A stretch of 59,491 nucleotides of DNA. Source: JBBQWR01 sp038210495 (GTDB lineage: Bacteria; Planctomycetota; Planctomycetia; Pirellulales; DATAWG01). Positions 23,900 to 33,648 of this stretch are shown in pieces. Below the pieces are notes generated by a model. That model saw only the letters and a program-made list of their open reading frames with translations, was not told the DNA's origin and ran no database searches. Positions within the stretch are counted from its first letter, which is position 1. The number at the start of each line of letters is the position of its first letter. Location: contig JBBQWR010000037.1 of NCBI GenBank assembly GCA_038210495.1, positions 1-59,491 on the forward strand. Direction: 5' to 3'. A program made the position numbers and the translations under genes.

Positions 23900-26062
23900 T
23901 CACTCCCCACGCCCTGGCCGCCGTCCTTCAATTTCGTCCGCGATCTCGTCGGCGTCGTAGATTTTTCGCAAGGCTTCGACGATGGCTCGCGAATCGACGG
24001 CTAGCGCCCGGGCCTTGGCGTCCGTGTACACGAAATCGAGGACGAGCGAATCCAAGTTGCCATCGAAGATCAGGCCGACCCATTGGCCCTTGCGATTGAC
24101 GACCGGGCTGCCTGAGTTGCCTCCGATGATATCGGCGGTCGAGATGAAATTCATCGGCGTGTCGAGGTTCAGCTTGTCTTTGTGGTCGAGCCAGCACTTG
24201 GGCAATCGAAACGGCGGCTGGTTGTGATGCTCGGCCGACCGCTCGTACGCGCCGGCCAAGGTCGTCCAGGGCGGTATCGAGCGGCCTTGCTCGATGTATC
24301 CCCGCACCATTCCAAAGGCGAGCCGTAGGGTAAACGTGGCGTCTGGATACGTTTCCGTTCCCGAGATGGCAAAGCGGGCAGCCGCGATCTTGGCATAGGC
24401 CTGCTCGAGCGGTTCCTGCACCTCGTCTTCATACTGCTTGCGAACCGCTCGGGCCGGCGGATCGACAAGTCGGGCGAGCTCGATCATCGGGTCGGTCGAC
24501 GTTTCGATGGCAGCGGCGGCGCCGGTGGCCAGCCGCTTTCGCTCGGCGACGTCTTTCAGCTTCGTGCCCTGGATCAAGTCGGCGGCGCGATCTGCTGGCG
24601 ATTTCCCGGCCAATATCTTGACGACTAGCGGGTCGTCGGCGCTGCGTTTTTCGATTAACACCGACAGCGCGTCCGACAATTTCAGAATTTCCAGATCGTC
24701 GTAAATTGGGGCCCGCGAATACAGACGCTGCTCGAGCGACGCCCGGGCCGACTCGGCGTATTCCGGCAAACGATCGGTATTCGGCTTGGCGTCCTCGGCG
24801 GTCATGCGGACGATCGTTCGGGCGAGGCCGAACAGTCGGCTGTCGAGGGCCCGCTGGTTTTCGAGCGTGTCAAATTCGTTGTAAATTCTTCGCCAAGTAG
24901 CAATCGCGGCGATCACTTCGTCCCAGCCGGCCGTGTCTTTCTTCAGGTTCGGATCGGCGGCCACGCGCCGATTGAGCGCCTGCTCCTCTTGTCGCTTGCG
25001 GGCGAGCGTTGCCGGATCTTGCAGGCCGGCGAGTTGACCCATGAGCGCTTTGCGGGAGTTCTGCGCGGAGAAAAGCCCGTCCTTCGCGCGCCGCGCGTTC
25101 TCTTGACTCCGAGCCCCGAAGGCAGTCAACAAGACTTCCCGGCGAAACAGCCGTTCGAGCGAATAGGGCAGCGACGTATCCCGTATGAATTCCAAGTGAT
25201 CGACCGTGTCCAACCGATCGGTGTGGCCAGGATGACCGGCAACGAATACAAGCTCGTCCTCGTGCAGGCCGGTTGGGCTAATGGGCAAAAAGTATTCGAT
25301 CTTCGCGGGCTCGTCGTTCTCGTAAACGCGAAACAGGCAAAAGTCGAGATCGAATCGGGGGTATTCGAAATTGTCCGGGTCGCCACCGAAGAACGCGATC
25401 TCCTGCTCGGGCGCGAACACGAGCCGCACATCGGTGAATCGCTTATAGCGATAGAGGTGATAGGCAGCGCCGCGATAGAGCGTCACCACGTCGCTGCGGA
25501 ATCCGGTCTCGTCGAGCGATTTCTTTTCGATCGTGTTGATCGCCGCCCGCCGCGCTTCGTGGGCCTGCGGGGGAGTCATCTCGGGCTTGACGGCGGCGTT
25601 GACTTGGGCCGTTACATCCTCGATGCTCTGGAGCACATTGAGCTCGGAATCGACGGCTTTCATCTCATCCGCGTGGCTCTTGGCGTGGAATCCGTCTTTA
25701 AGATAATCGTGCTCGGCCGAGCTCAGTTTTTGCACTGCGCCGGCGCCCACATGGTGATTCGTCAGGACTAATCCGCCGGCCGAGATGAACGACCCGCTGC
25801 CGCCGTCGTTGAACCGGACGGCCGATCGCTGCAAGCGGAGCAGCCATGGATCGGTGGCGTCGAACTGGTGACGACGCTCCAGCACCTTACGCGGAGGATT
25901 GTTAAACAGCCACATTCCCTCATCGGCATGGGTTGCTTGCATGGGAATCGCCAGCAGAGGACAAAGAAGTAGGAGTCGCGATAGTAGTGCGGATAGCGCC
26001 GCCGACTGCCGTCGCGGGCCAAAAGCATTTCTAGGATTCAAGCGATTCACGATCAGTGTCAT
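23900..26062 (-). CDS. S46 family dipeptidyl-peptidase (DPP7/DPP11-like)
   Basis: The product is 720 aa. A signal peptide covers about residues 1-47, ending THADEGMW, the usual start of mature S46 enzymes. The chymotrypsin-like triad is visible: LVLTNHHVG (His), the region LNVLQSIEDVT with the Asp side, and IIGGNSGSPVVN (Ser). The helical S46 lid lies between. These periplasmic enzymes remove dipeptides from oligopeptides for nutrition. It lies 37 bp downstream of the OPT transporter on the same strand, a sensible pairing of peptide cleavage with peptide uptake. Confidence 0.92.
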   Translation of the reverse strand: MTLIVNRLNPRNAFGPRRQSAALSALLSRLLLLCPLLAIPMQATHADEGMWLFNNPPRKVLERRHQFDATDPWLLRLQRSAVRFNDGGSGSFISAGGLVLTNHHVGAGAVQKLSSAEHDYLKDGFHAKSHADEMKAVDSELNVLQSIEDVTAQVNAAVKPEMTPPQAHEARRAAINTIEKKSLDETGFRSDVVTLYRGAAYHLYRYKRFTDVRLVFAPEQEIAFFGGDPDNFEYPRFDLDFCLFRVYENDEPAKIEYFLPISPTGLHEDELVFVAGHPGHTDRLDTVDHLEFIRDTSLPYSLERLFRREVLLTAFGARSQENARRAKDGLFSAQNSRKALMGQLAGLQDPATLARKRQEEQALNRRVAADPNLKKDTAGWDEVIAAIATWRRIYNEFDTLENQRALDSRLFGLARTIVRMTAEDAKPNTDRLPEYAESARASLEQRLYSRAPIYDDLEILKLSDALSVLIEKRSADDPLVVKILAGKSPADRAADLIQGTKLKDVAERKRLATGAAAAIETSTDPMIELARLVDPPARAVRKQYEDEVQEPLEQAYAKIAAARFAISGTETYPDATFTLRLAFGMVRGYIEQGRSIPPWTTLAGAYERSAEHHNQPPFRLPKCWLDHKDKLNLDTPMNFISTADIIGGNSGSPVVNRKGQWVGLIFDGNLDSLVLDFVYTDAKARALAVDSRAIVEALRKIYDADEIADEIEGRRPGRGE

Positions 26063-26099
26063 TAGGAGTTCGCTCTGGAGAAAGCATTAGTTGAAGGCA

Positions 26100-28901
26100 T
26101 CATGGTTGTTTGATCGGCGCTTTGCGGTCGGGCATTTTTCCGCCGGATTCTGGATTCGCCGGAGGAGGCGGATTGGTGGGGCTCCGCTTGGGCGGCTTCA
26201 TCGCGGCGCCGCCGGGCAGCAGCCAACCCAGGCCGACGACGAGCAGAAACAGGCACAGCGCGCCGAAGGTCACGAGCGAAGGCCAGTTGACCAACGGCAG
26301 CTTCACCCGCACTCCTGGCGGCAATTTTTCCGGCAGCGGAACTATCTCCTCGTTCTGCTGCAAAATCTCGTGAGTCTTATTGGCGTCTTTAAGAGCATCC
26401 TGAGCGACGTCGGCCAATTTCTCGTCGCGGGGCACTCGAAAGTTGTCGCCGTTGGGTAACTTCAAGATCGTGCCGGCCTTCAGAACCGAATGTTTGGCCA
26501 GTTCATCCTTATTCAAGGTGATGATTTCCCATCGCAACGCGGTGATCCGTTTTCTTCGCGCGGTATCGCTCTCGTTGGCAGTCTCGGGCGCCGCAAAATC
26601 ACCGGCCGGCCGATTTTCGGATACTTCGGGCTTGGCGCCGCCGCCCGACGACGGGTCGGCTTTGTCGTCGGCGATACCCAATTGCCGCGCGGCGACTTCG
26701 TCCAGTTGCAGCATGAATGTCGGCTTATCGGGAACTTCAACAGTTCGATATTCCCATCGCGCGAGCACTTTGGGAATTTCCTGACTGAACGACAAGAAAG
26801 CCACGAGCACGCCGGCAATCGCGCCGCCTGCGATGTAACCGGTCGAGATGAGCACGCCGCTGCTCATATCGGATTCTTGTTCACCGCGCCCGGCTTCCTT
26901 CGCGCCTCGCCCCCATTTTTCGGACACATAGCGAATGAGCCCCCCGGCAAAGATTGGCATGGAAGCGCTGAGCGGCAAATAGACTCCGACGGCAAACGGG
27001 AGCGAAGGAACTCCACAGAGCTCCAAGACGACGGCGATCGAAACTCCCAGCAGCACGAGCGACCAGGGGAGCTTCTGCCGCAAGATTCCGTCGGCGATCA
27101 AGGACATCAACCTCGCTTTGGGCGCCTTGAATTTTTGTGCTTCCGTGCCGTCATCCCGATAGTCGAGGCGGCCATTGATTCCCGGGTCCACGAGATAATG
27201 GATGGATCCCTTGTCGTCGACGAGATATTTTCCGGGGCGGGCGCCTTCGGCGTTTCCCTCGGTTGCGTGCCAAACGTGATACACGGCCTTGTCGTCCGGC
27301 GCCTTTTCGAGGTCGGGCAATTTCGTCACGTCGAGTGGCTGCCGAAGCTGCGGTAGATTTCGGGGGCTGCTGCTATAAATTGTGCCGGCGTTGTTGAGCA
27401 GAATCAAAATCCCGCCGATGACGACGGCCGAGGTCAACGTTCCGATCAGGATGGCCCATTGTTGCCAGACCGGCGTCGCCCCGATTAAGAAGCCCGTCTT
27501 GAGGTCTTGCGACGTCGTGCCTCCATTGGACGCAGAGATGCAGACCACCGCGGCGACGGAGATGGCCGCCAGCAAGTCCTTGCTGCGCAGGTCTGGATGC
27601 TCGGCATACGCCGCTCGATGCCAGAGGAAAAAAACCACGCAAGTGAGTAACAGCGTGGCGACGGTCATGCCGGAGATAGGATTGGACGACGAACCGATTT
27701 CGCCCGTTAAACGCGACGATACGGTAACGAACAAGAAACCGAACAGCACAATCATCAGTGCCCCGACCAGATTCATTTCCAGTTGAGGAATCCAAGGAAC
27801 GACGCCATGCAAAAACGAGGTCGACCAAATCGCTCCGACAAGAACGAGGGCGCCCACTCCGACCAGCCATAGCGGCATATCGCGATCCGTGCGTCGAATG
27901 GCGACGGCGGCGCCTTGGCGAGCGCCTCTCATATCCTTGGCGGCGGAAACAATCGAATTGACGATTAGCGGCATTGCCTGAGCGAGGCTAATGATGCCGC
28001 CGGCGGCCACGGCCCCGGCCCCGATGTAGAGAATGTAGTCGTGCCAAATCTGTTCTTCGCTCATCCTGCCGATGAGCTCGGTCGCGGGAAAGATGACTTC
28101 CTTGAGCGGATCGCCGAACAGTCGAATCGCGGGAATCAGCACGAACGACGCCAAAATGCCCCCGGCCGCCATCACGCAGGCCACGCGCGTGCCGATGATA
28201 TAGCCGACGCCCAAGAGTGCCGGGTCCACGTCGATCGCGGGAACGGCCCCCTTGAACCAACTAAGCGAATGCTCGACTGTTCCCTTCCAAAGTCTCATGC
28301 CGTCCATCAAAAACTTATAAACAAACGCCAAGCCAAACCCGATGAACACGGTCTTCGCGCTGGAGCCCCCTTGCTCGCCCACGATCAGCACATCCGCACA
28401 CGCTGTCCCCTCGGGATATTTCAGCTTGCCATGCTGCTTGACGATGAACGCGCGGCGGAGCGGGATCATCATCAAGATGCCCAACAGACCGCCGAGCACG
28501 GCCACGACGACCACCCGTCCGATGTCCATCTCGAAGCCCAAAATCATCAGCGCGGGCATCGTCACGCCGACGCCAAACGCGATCGATTCACCGGCCGAAC
28601 CGGCGGTCTGCACGATGTTGTTTTCGAGAATCGTGGTCGGCCGCATTCCGAACAATCGCGAGAACAGGCGAAACAGCGTGATCGACATCACGGCCACGGG
28701 AATCGAGGCCGAGACGGTCAGCCCGACCTTCAGCACCAAGTACAGCGACGAGGCGCCGAAGACGATTCCCAGCAGCGAGCCGACGATGACCGCCGGCCAG
28801 GTGAATTCCGCCATCTGAACTTCGTCCGGCACATACGGACGATGCTCGGGCGTGTCGGTCGATACAACTGACGAGCGCTCGGAAGGTTTGGTCGCTGCCA
28901 T
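26100..28901 (-). CDS. OPT family oligopeptide/metal transporter with LysM-like insert
   Basis: The product is 933 aa with about 15 membrane segments. The N-terminal half has the OPT hallmarks: MAEFTWPAVIVGSLLGIVFG, ENNIVQTAGSAGESIAFGVG and KLKYPEGTACADVL. A soluble insert occurs at about residues 545-610. A second one (about residues 725-870), just before the last membrane helix, contains a LysM-like stretch with KAGTILKLPNG, a RVPRDEKLADVAQDALKD segment and PPGVRVKLP. OPT proteins import oligopeptides or metal chelates with protons. The extended C-terminal part is unusual. It probably forms a transcription unit with the S46 peptidase. Confidence 0.9.
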   Translation of the reverse strand: MAATKPSERSSVVSTDTPEHRPYVPDEVQMAEFTWPAVIVGSLLGIVFGASSLYLVLKVGLTVSASIPVAVMSITLFRLFSRLFGMRPTTILENNIVQTAGSAGESIAFGVGVTMPALMILGFEMDIGRVVVVAVLGGLLGILMMIPLRRAFIVKQHGKLKYPEGTACADVLIVGEQGGSSAKTVFIGFGLAFVYKFLMDGMRLWKGTVEHSLSWFKGAVPAIDVDPALLGVGYIIGTRVACVMAAGGILASFVLIPAIRLFGDPLKEVIFPATELIGRMSEEQIWHDYILYIGAGAVAAGGIISLAQAMPLIVNSIVSAAKDMRGARQGAAVAIRRTDRDMPLWLVGVGALVLVGAIWSTSFLHGVVPWIPQLEMNLVGALMIVLFGFLFVTVSSRLTGEIGSSSNPISGMTVATLLLTCVVFFLWHRAAYAEHPDLRSKDLLAAISVAAVVCISASNGGTTSQDLKTGFLIGATPVWQQWAILIGTLTSAVVIGGILILLNNAGTIYSSSPRNLPQLRQPLDVTKLPDLEKAPDDKAVYHVWHATEGNAEGARPGKYLVDDKGSIHYLVDPGINGRLDYRDDGTEAQKFKAPKARLMSLIADGILRQKLPWSLVLLGVSIAVVLELCGVPSLPFAVGVYLPLSASMPIFAGGLIRYVSEKWGRGAKEAGRGEQESDMSSGVLISTGYIAGGAIAGVLVAFLSFSQEIPKVLARWEYRTVEVPDKPTFMLQLDEVAARQLGIADDKADPSSGGGAKPEVSENRPAGDFAAPETANESDTARRKRITALRWEIITLNKDELAKHSVLKAGTILKLPNGDNFRVPRDEKLADVAQDALKDANKTHEILQQNEEIVPLPEKLPPGVRVKLPLVNWPSLVTFGALCLFLLVVGLGWLLPGGAAMKPPKRSPTNPPPPANPESGGKMPDRKAPIKQP

Positions 28902-29259
28902 GCGAATGAGGCGCCGGATCGAGGTGCGTGCTCAGTGAGAAGGAGCGGCCTACGGCGCCGCGTCACACGTCGGATTTGCACGCATAGCATGCCCTACGAT
29001 GGTCGGTGAGGCAAGTCCGGCCTAGGCAGGCAGCAAGTCGTCGCCAGTCGAACGGAAACTTGTCATCCCGACGACCCTCCGGCATAATGGGTTTCGTTGC
29101 CGGGGAATTGATCGCGGAGGTGCATGACTCGTTACACTGTTCAAGGTCCGATCGCCTCTTGGGGCGATTCGAGGCAAGGTCGCGACCGTCGCCAAGTAAT
29201 CGCCGGCCACGCTGCCGCCGGCCTAAGAACAGTCGTTCGGAAATCGATCGGAAGGGGCC
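28902..29259. other. intergenic region, divergent
   Basis: These 358 bp separate two divergent genes and should hold both promoters. I find no convincing -35/-10 pair with standard spacing, no tRNA and no supported small gene. Confidence 0.4.
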
Positions 29260-32200
29260 ATGACCGATAACTTCGATTCCTATTATATCTGGCTCGGGAT
29301 CCCGCCCGATGAGCAGCCGCCAAACCATTACCGGTTGCTGGCGATCAATCAGTTTGAGACCAATCTGGACGCGATCGAGAGCGCGGCCGATCGTCAGATG
29401 GCCCATCTGCGGACGTTCCAAAGCGGCAAGCACGGCGCCATGAGCCAGCGGTTGCTAAACGAAGTCGCGATCGCGAAAATCAATCTGCTCGATCCGCGAA
29501 AAAAGGTCGTTTATGATGAGAGGCTGCGTTCGCAATGGGCGAACATGGCAGCCGCTGCGGAACCACCTCCGGAACCACCGGGGCCGGCCGCGTCGCGGCG
29601 CGCCAACCCGCCCGTGGCTGAGCGGCTCGGTGACGAGGGATTCACAAACGAGAGCCGAGGCGAGCCGACGGCCGTGGCGACCGACGACGCCGCCGATTGG
29701 GACGACATGCTAGGGGCCGCGGCGTCGTCCACGTCGCAAATCCATAAGACGGGCTCGAGAAAATCAACGGTTGCAGGCCAGTCAACGTCCTCGCACGCGT
29801 CATCGACGACCGCGTCTCGCAAGCTGCCGGCTTGGGTCATCGCTGGGCCGATTGTCGGCGTTCTGTTCGTCCTTGGCATTTGCGCCTATTTGAACAATCG
29901 GCCCGAGCCGCCGCCGGAGAAAAATGCGTTTCTGGTCTTGGACTGGCGGCCAACGGACCGTCGCGGATTGGCGCTGTTCGTCGACGACGAGCGAATTCCG
30001 CCGACGGGCATCGATCCTTGGGAAATCACGTTGACTCCAGGCCAACACCATATTGTCGCTAGGCGAACCGGATACAAGCCGCAGGAGATTACGGTCACTG
30101 CCGAGTCGCAAGGCCGAGTGCATGTGGGAGGCGCGGCCTGGCGGCCTAGGGCGACGCTAGCCATCAATTGGCCGGTCGCCGATCGTGGCGGGGCCGAATT
30201 GAAAATCGATGGAATCCAACAGTCGTTCGGCGAGAAACAGCCGCTCGAAATTGCCGTCGATCCGGGAGAGCACACCATCGATTTGCGTCGACTGAAGGCT
30301 GCGCCGCTTCAACTTAAATCGACGGTGTCCGCCGATCAGCGACAGACGATCGACGTGCCAGCCAGCGTTGGAAAGTTGCTCGTCGTGTGGCCGATGGGCG
30401 AGCGAGCCGGCGGCGAATTCAAAATTGACGGCGTCGTGAAACGCGATTTGAATCGCGATCCCGTCGAGCTGACGTTGCCCGTCGGCGATCACCATGTGAC
30501 GATCGCGCGGCCCGGTTTTAAGCCGTTTGAAGCTTCCGCGAAAGTCATGGCGGCCGAGAATTTAACCATATCGGTCGCCTGGACTCCGGTAAGTCCGCCA
30601 ACCCATGTCGTAACCAATCGCGATCCCAACAATCCCAAGGAAAATCCGGCGAATCGTATTCCTGGCCCGACGGACAATCCGGGTCCTATTCCCGGTCCCG
30701 GTCCGGAAAAACCGGCCGACGAGCCCAAGCCTCCGGTATCGGTCACGGTCAAACTACCGGTTCCGGCCGCAACTGATCGCGAGCGTGTCGCCAAGCAGGT
30801 CGAGCAACTCTACAAGACCACGCATTCCAACAATCCGGACGAGGACGCGGCGCACGTCAAGGAACTTTTCGATCTGGCGACGAAGTCGAAAGACCAACCC
30901 GTCGATCGCTATGTGCTTTTTACCAAGGGAATCGAACTGTCGCTGGACGCGGGCGAAGTCTCGCTGGCGATGGACGGCATCGACAATCTCACTCGCGACT
31001 ACGTCGTCGACGGCGGGGATCTAAAGCAAAAGGCGATCGATAAACTGTCGAGGAGCGCGACGCGCGAGGACTCGATCGTCGAACTCGTCGCAGTTGCGGA
31101 AAGACTGGCCGAGGAGGCAATTGGCGACGACAAGTACGATACGGCAATGACGCTGATGACGGCGGCGTCTCGGGCCGCGGCTAAGAAGGCAGCCGGCGCC
31201 GACTATCGCAAAGAGGTCGAAAAACGGCTGAATCTCCGCCGCGCGGATGTCAAGTTGGCCCAGGCGATGTTTGCCGTCGTCGAAAAAGCACAAACGACAT
31301 TGGAATCAGACGCGGCCGATCCAGACGCTAATTCGAGCGTCGGGCGTTGGCTCTGCTTCCATAAATTGCAGTGGGATGAGGGCCTGCCGTATTTGAAGAA
31401 GTCGAAAGACGACAAGCTCAAGGCTGTCGCGGCGATGGAGTCGCCCCCGCCCGACCAGGCTGAAAAACAGGCCGCGATCGCCGACGCATGGGTCGAGCTC
31501 ATGCCGAACCAACCGGTGGCTTTTCGCGACGCGATCGCCGCGCGCGCCGGCGAGTGGTATGAGCGCGCGGTCTCCCATCTCGGCGCCGGCCTGCTCAAGC
31601 TGCGGATCGAAAAGAAAATCAAAGAGCTGGCCGATTCGCGCGGGGACAAAACGGGCAAACCCACCGGCGGCCGCTCGCTCAACAACTCGATCGGAATGCG
31701 GCTCGCGCTGATCCCGGCCGGCGAGTTCGTAATGGGCTCTCCCGTGGCCGAACAAAATCGGGGCGGCAACGAGACGCAGCACAAGGTGCGAATCACCAAG
31801 CCGTTTTACCTGGGCGCCTTTCCGGTGACGCAGGCGGAGTACGCGCGAGTGGTTGGCTCCAATCCCAGTTATTTTTCCGCGTCGAACAACCGACTGGTGG
31901 CTGCCTCGCGCGTGGACACGTCGCGGTTTCCCGTCGAGCAAGTCTCGGCGGACGACGCCGAGGGATTCTGTCGCCTGCTCGGCGAATCGCCGAAGGAAAA
32001 AGCGGCCGGGCGCCGATATCGGTTGCCCACCGAGGCCGAATGGGAATACTCCTGCCGTGCGGGCACGACCACGGCCTATAGCTTTGGACCCACGATCAAT
32101 TTGCAAATGGCGAATTACAGCGGCGGCGAGCGAATTTACGACTTTGCGCCCGGCGCGAAACAGAGCACGACGCCCGTGGGCGTCTACAAAGCCAATGCCT

Positions 32201-32484
32201 TTGGGCTATTTGATATGCACGGCAATGTATTCGAAATTTGCAAGGACTGGACCGGCCGTGGCGATGCGGCCGAAGGCGCCGAGCCCGTCGATGATCCTCA
32301 GGGCCCAGGCGCCGGCTTCAGTAAAATCACCCGCGGCGGATGTTTTTCCTCGTCGTCTTCGCAGTGTCGTTCGGCTTATCGCGGCTATATTTTCCCGTCC
32401 GGTCGTTTTCGAACCACGGGCTTTCGAGTCGCGTGCGATACGCCTGGCACCACAACGGCGGCGAAGCCGACGGCCAAACCGTGA
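29260..32484 (+). CDS. J-like, PEGA-repeat and FGE-like fusion membrane protein
   Basis: The product is 1074 aa. Residues 1-90 are the planctomycete J-like module (YYIWLGIPPDEQPPNHYRLL, NEVAIAKINLLDPRKKVVYD). A single membrane helix lies at about residues 188-212 (LPAWVIAGPIVGVLFVLG). Three PEGA-like repeats follow (about 226-290, 300-360 and 372-435), then a Pro-rich linker and a helical region. Residues about 807-1065 are an FGE-sulfatase-like domain: SIGMRLALIPAGEFVMGSP, LPTEAEWEYSCRAGTTTAYS, FGLFDMHGNVFEICKDW and GFRVA. The paired catalytic Cys of true FGE is not placed as in the enzyme, so this copy may bind rather than oxidise. The N terminus is probably cytoplasmic and the rest periplasmic. 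Its function is unknown. Confidence 0.8.
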   Translation: MTDNFDSYYIWLGIPPDEQPPNHYRLLAINQFETNLDAIESAADRQMAHLRTFQSGKHGAMSQRLLNEVAIAKINLLDPRKKVVYDERLRSQWANMAAAAEPPPEPPGPAASRRANPPVAERLGDEGFTNESRGEPTAVATDDAADWDDMLGAAASSTSQIHKTGSRKSTVAGQSTSSHASSTTASRKLPAWVIAGPIVGVLFVLGICAYLNNRPEPPPEKNAFLVLDWRPTDRRGLALFVDDERIPPTGIDPWEITLTPGQHHIVARRTGYKPQEITVTAESQGRVHVGGAAWRPRATLAINWPVADRGGAELKIDGIQQSFGEKQPLEIAVDPGEHTIDLRRLKAAPLQLKSTVSADQRQTIDVPASVGKLLVVWPMGERAGGEFKIDGVVKRDLNRDPVELTLPVGDHHVTIARPGFKPFEASAKVMAAENLTISVAWTPVSPPTHVVTNRDPNNPKENPANRIPGPTDNPGPIPGPGPEKPADEPKPPVSVTVKLPVPAATDRERVAKQVEQLYKTTHSNNPDEDAAHVKELFDLATKSKDQPVDRYVLFTKGIELSLDAGEVSLAMDGIDNLTRDYVVDGGDLKQKAIDKLSRSATREDSIVELVAVAERLAEEAIGDDKYDTAMTLMTAASRAAAKKAAGADYRKEVEKRLNLRRADVKLAQAMFAVVEKAQTTLESDAADPDANSSVGRWLCFHKLQWDEGLPYLKKSKDDKLKAVAAMESPPPDQAEKQAAIADAWVELMPNQPVAFRDAIAARAGEWYERAVSHLGAGLLKLRIEKKIKELADSRGDKTGKPTGGRSLNNSIGMRLALIPAGEFVMGSPVAEQNRGGNETQHKVRITKPFYLGAFPVTQAEYARVVGSNPSYFSASNNRLVAASRVDTSRFPVEQVSADDAEGFCRLLGESPKEKAAGRRYRLPTEAEWEYSCRAGTTTAYSFGPTINLQMANYSGGERIYDFAPGAKQSTTPVGVYKANAFGLFDMHGNVFEICKDWTGRGDAAEGAEPVDDPQGPGAGFSKITRGGCFSSSSSQCRSAYRGYIFPSGRFRTTGFRVACDTPGTTTAAKPTAKP

Positions 32485-32596
32485 GACGTCCGGCCGTATC
32501 CTAGTCGGTTGCCAGTAGCGCGCTATAATTCTTCGGCGCCGGCATTCACTCCGTCGCCCTCCATGGCATCCGTTTACTTTTCGCTCGCGCGCGCTC

Positions 32597-33643
32597 ATGA
32601 CGTCGATCATCCAACTTACGGATCGCGGGCTCTATTGTACGGCCGGCGATTTTTATATCGACCCGTGGGCGCCCGTCGAGCGAGCCATCATCACTCATGC
32701 TCACAGCGATCATGCCCGCCCGGGGTCGACCAGATATCTGACCTCGTCGCGGGGTGCGCCGCTTGTTAGAGAACGAGTTGGACTAGACGCCATTGTCGAC
32801 GGCCTGCCGCTGGGCGAGCCATTAACGACCGGCGCCGTGAAGATCTCCTTGCATCCCGCCGGTCATATTCTTGGCTCCGCGCAGGTCCGAATCGAGCACG
32901 GCGGCGAGGTATGCGTCATCAGCGGCGACTACAAGCTAGCCGCCGATCCGACCTGCGATCCGTTCGAGCCGGTTCGATGCCATACATTTGTCACTGAGTC
33001 GACTTTTGGACTGCCCATCTATCGCTGGCGGCCGGCGGCTGAAATTGTCGCGGCGATAAACGCCTGGTGGCGAGCTAACCAAGACATCGGTCGCACGAGC
33101 GTGATCTATGCCTATGCCGTGGGTAAGGCGGAGCAGGTCGTCGCGGGGCTCGACCCGTCGATCGGACCGATCCTCGTCCACGGCGCCGTCGATCGATTCT
33201 TGCCGCATTATCGGGAGGCCGGCGTAACGCTGCCTGCGACGGAGCGAGCGACATCCGAAAACGCAGCGGGGTCGCGCGGCCGGGCGATCGTCGTCGCGCC
33301 GCCGTCGGCCGCTCACACGCCTTGGCTCAAGAAGTTCGGTCCGATCTCGACCGCGATGGCATCGGGCTGGATGCAGATTCGCGGCGCCCGGCGGCGCCGA
33401 TCGCTCGACGCCGGTTTTGCGTTATCGGATCACGCCGATTGGCAAGGTTTGCTCGACGCGATTGCAGCGACGGCAGCTCAGGAAATCTGGGTCACGCACG
33501 GTTATAGCACCGTTCTCGCACGCTGGCTTTCGGAACATGGTCTGCAAACTCGGGTTATTAAGACGGCTTTCGAAGGAGAATTGCTAGAAGAAGTCGAACC
33601 GACGGGTGATTCAACGTTGGCCGCTAAGGTAGGTGAGTCGTAA
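32597..33643 (+). CDS. ligase-associated DNA exonuclease (metallo-beta-lactamase fold)
   Basis: The product is 348 aa. The MBL motif THAHSDHARPG (residues about 33-43) supplies the metal ligands, followed by HPAGHILGSAQV, VISGDYK and the beta-CASP features VTESTFGLP and SDHADW. It is the TIGR04122-type exonuclease related to SNM1/Pso2. It is the first gene of the four-gene cassette with ligase, Lhr-like helicase and PdeM (ligase start 5 nt after its stop), which repairs DNA ends or crosslinks in many bacteria. A TATAAT at 32524-32529 lies upstream without a good -35 box. Confidence 0.92.
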   Translation: MTSIIQLTDRGLYCTAGDFYIDPWAPVERAIITHAHSDHARPGSTRYLTSSRGAPLVRERVGLDAIVDGLPLGEPLTTGAVKISLHPAGHILGSAQVRIEHGGEVCVISGDYKLAADPTCDPFEPVRCHTFVTESTFGLPIYRWRPAAEIVAAINAWWRANQDIGRTSVIYAYAVGKAEQVVAGLDPSIGPILVHGAVDRFLPHYREAGVTLPATERATSENAAGSRGRAIVVAPPSAAHTPWLKKFGPISTAMASGWMQIRGARRRRSLDAGFALSDHADWQGLLDAIAATAAQEIWVTHGYSTVLARWLSEHGLQTRVIKTAFEGELLEEVEPTGDSTLAAKVGES

Positions 33644-33648
33644 CCGCC

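Noticed and set aside
28902..29259. Possible tRNA or structured RNA in the divergent gap
   Set aside because: No cloverleaf with paired acceptor and T arms could be drawn; a GTTCAA near 29140 has no matching stem.
32524..32529. Perfect TATAAT upstream of the repair cassette
   Set aside because: No -35 box with 16-18 bp spacing was found, so I do not list it as a promoter.
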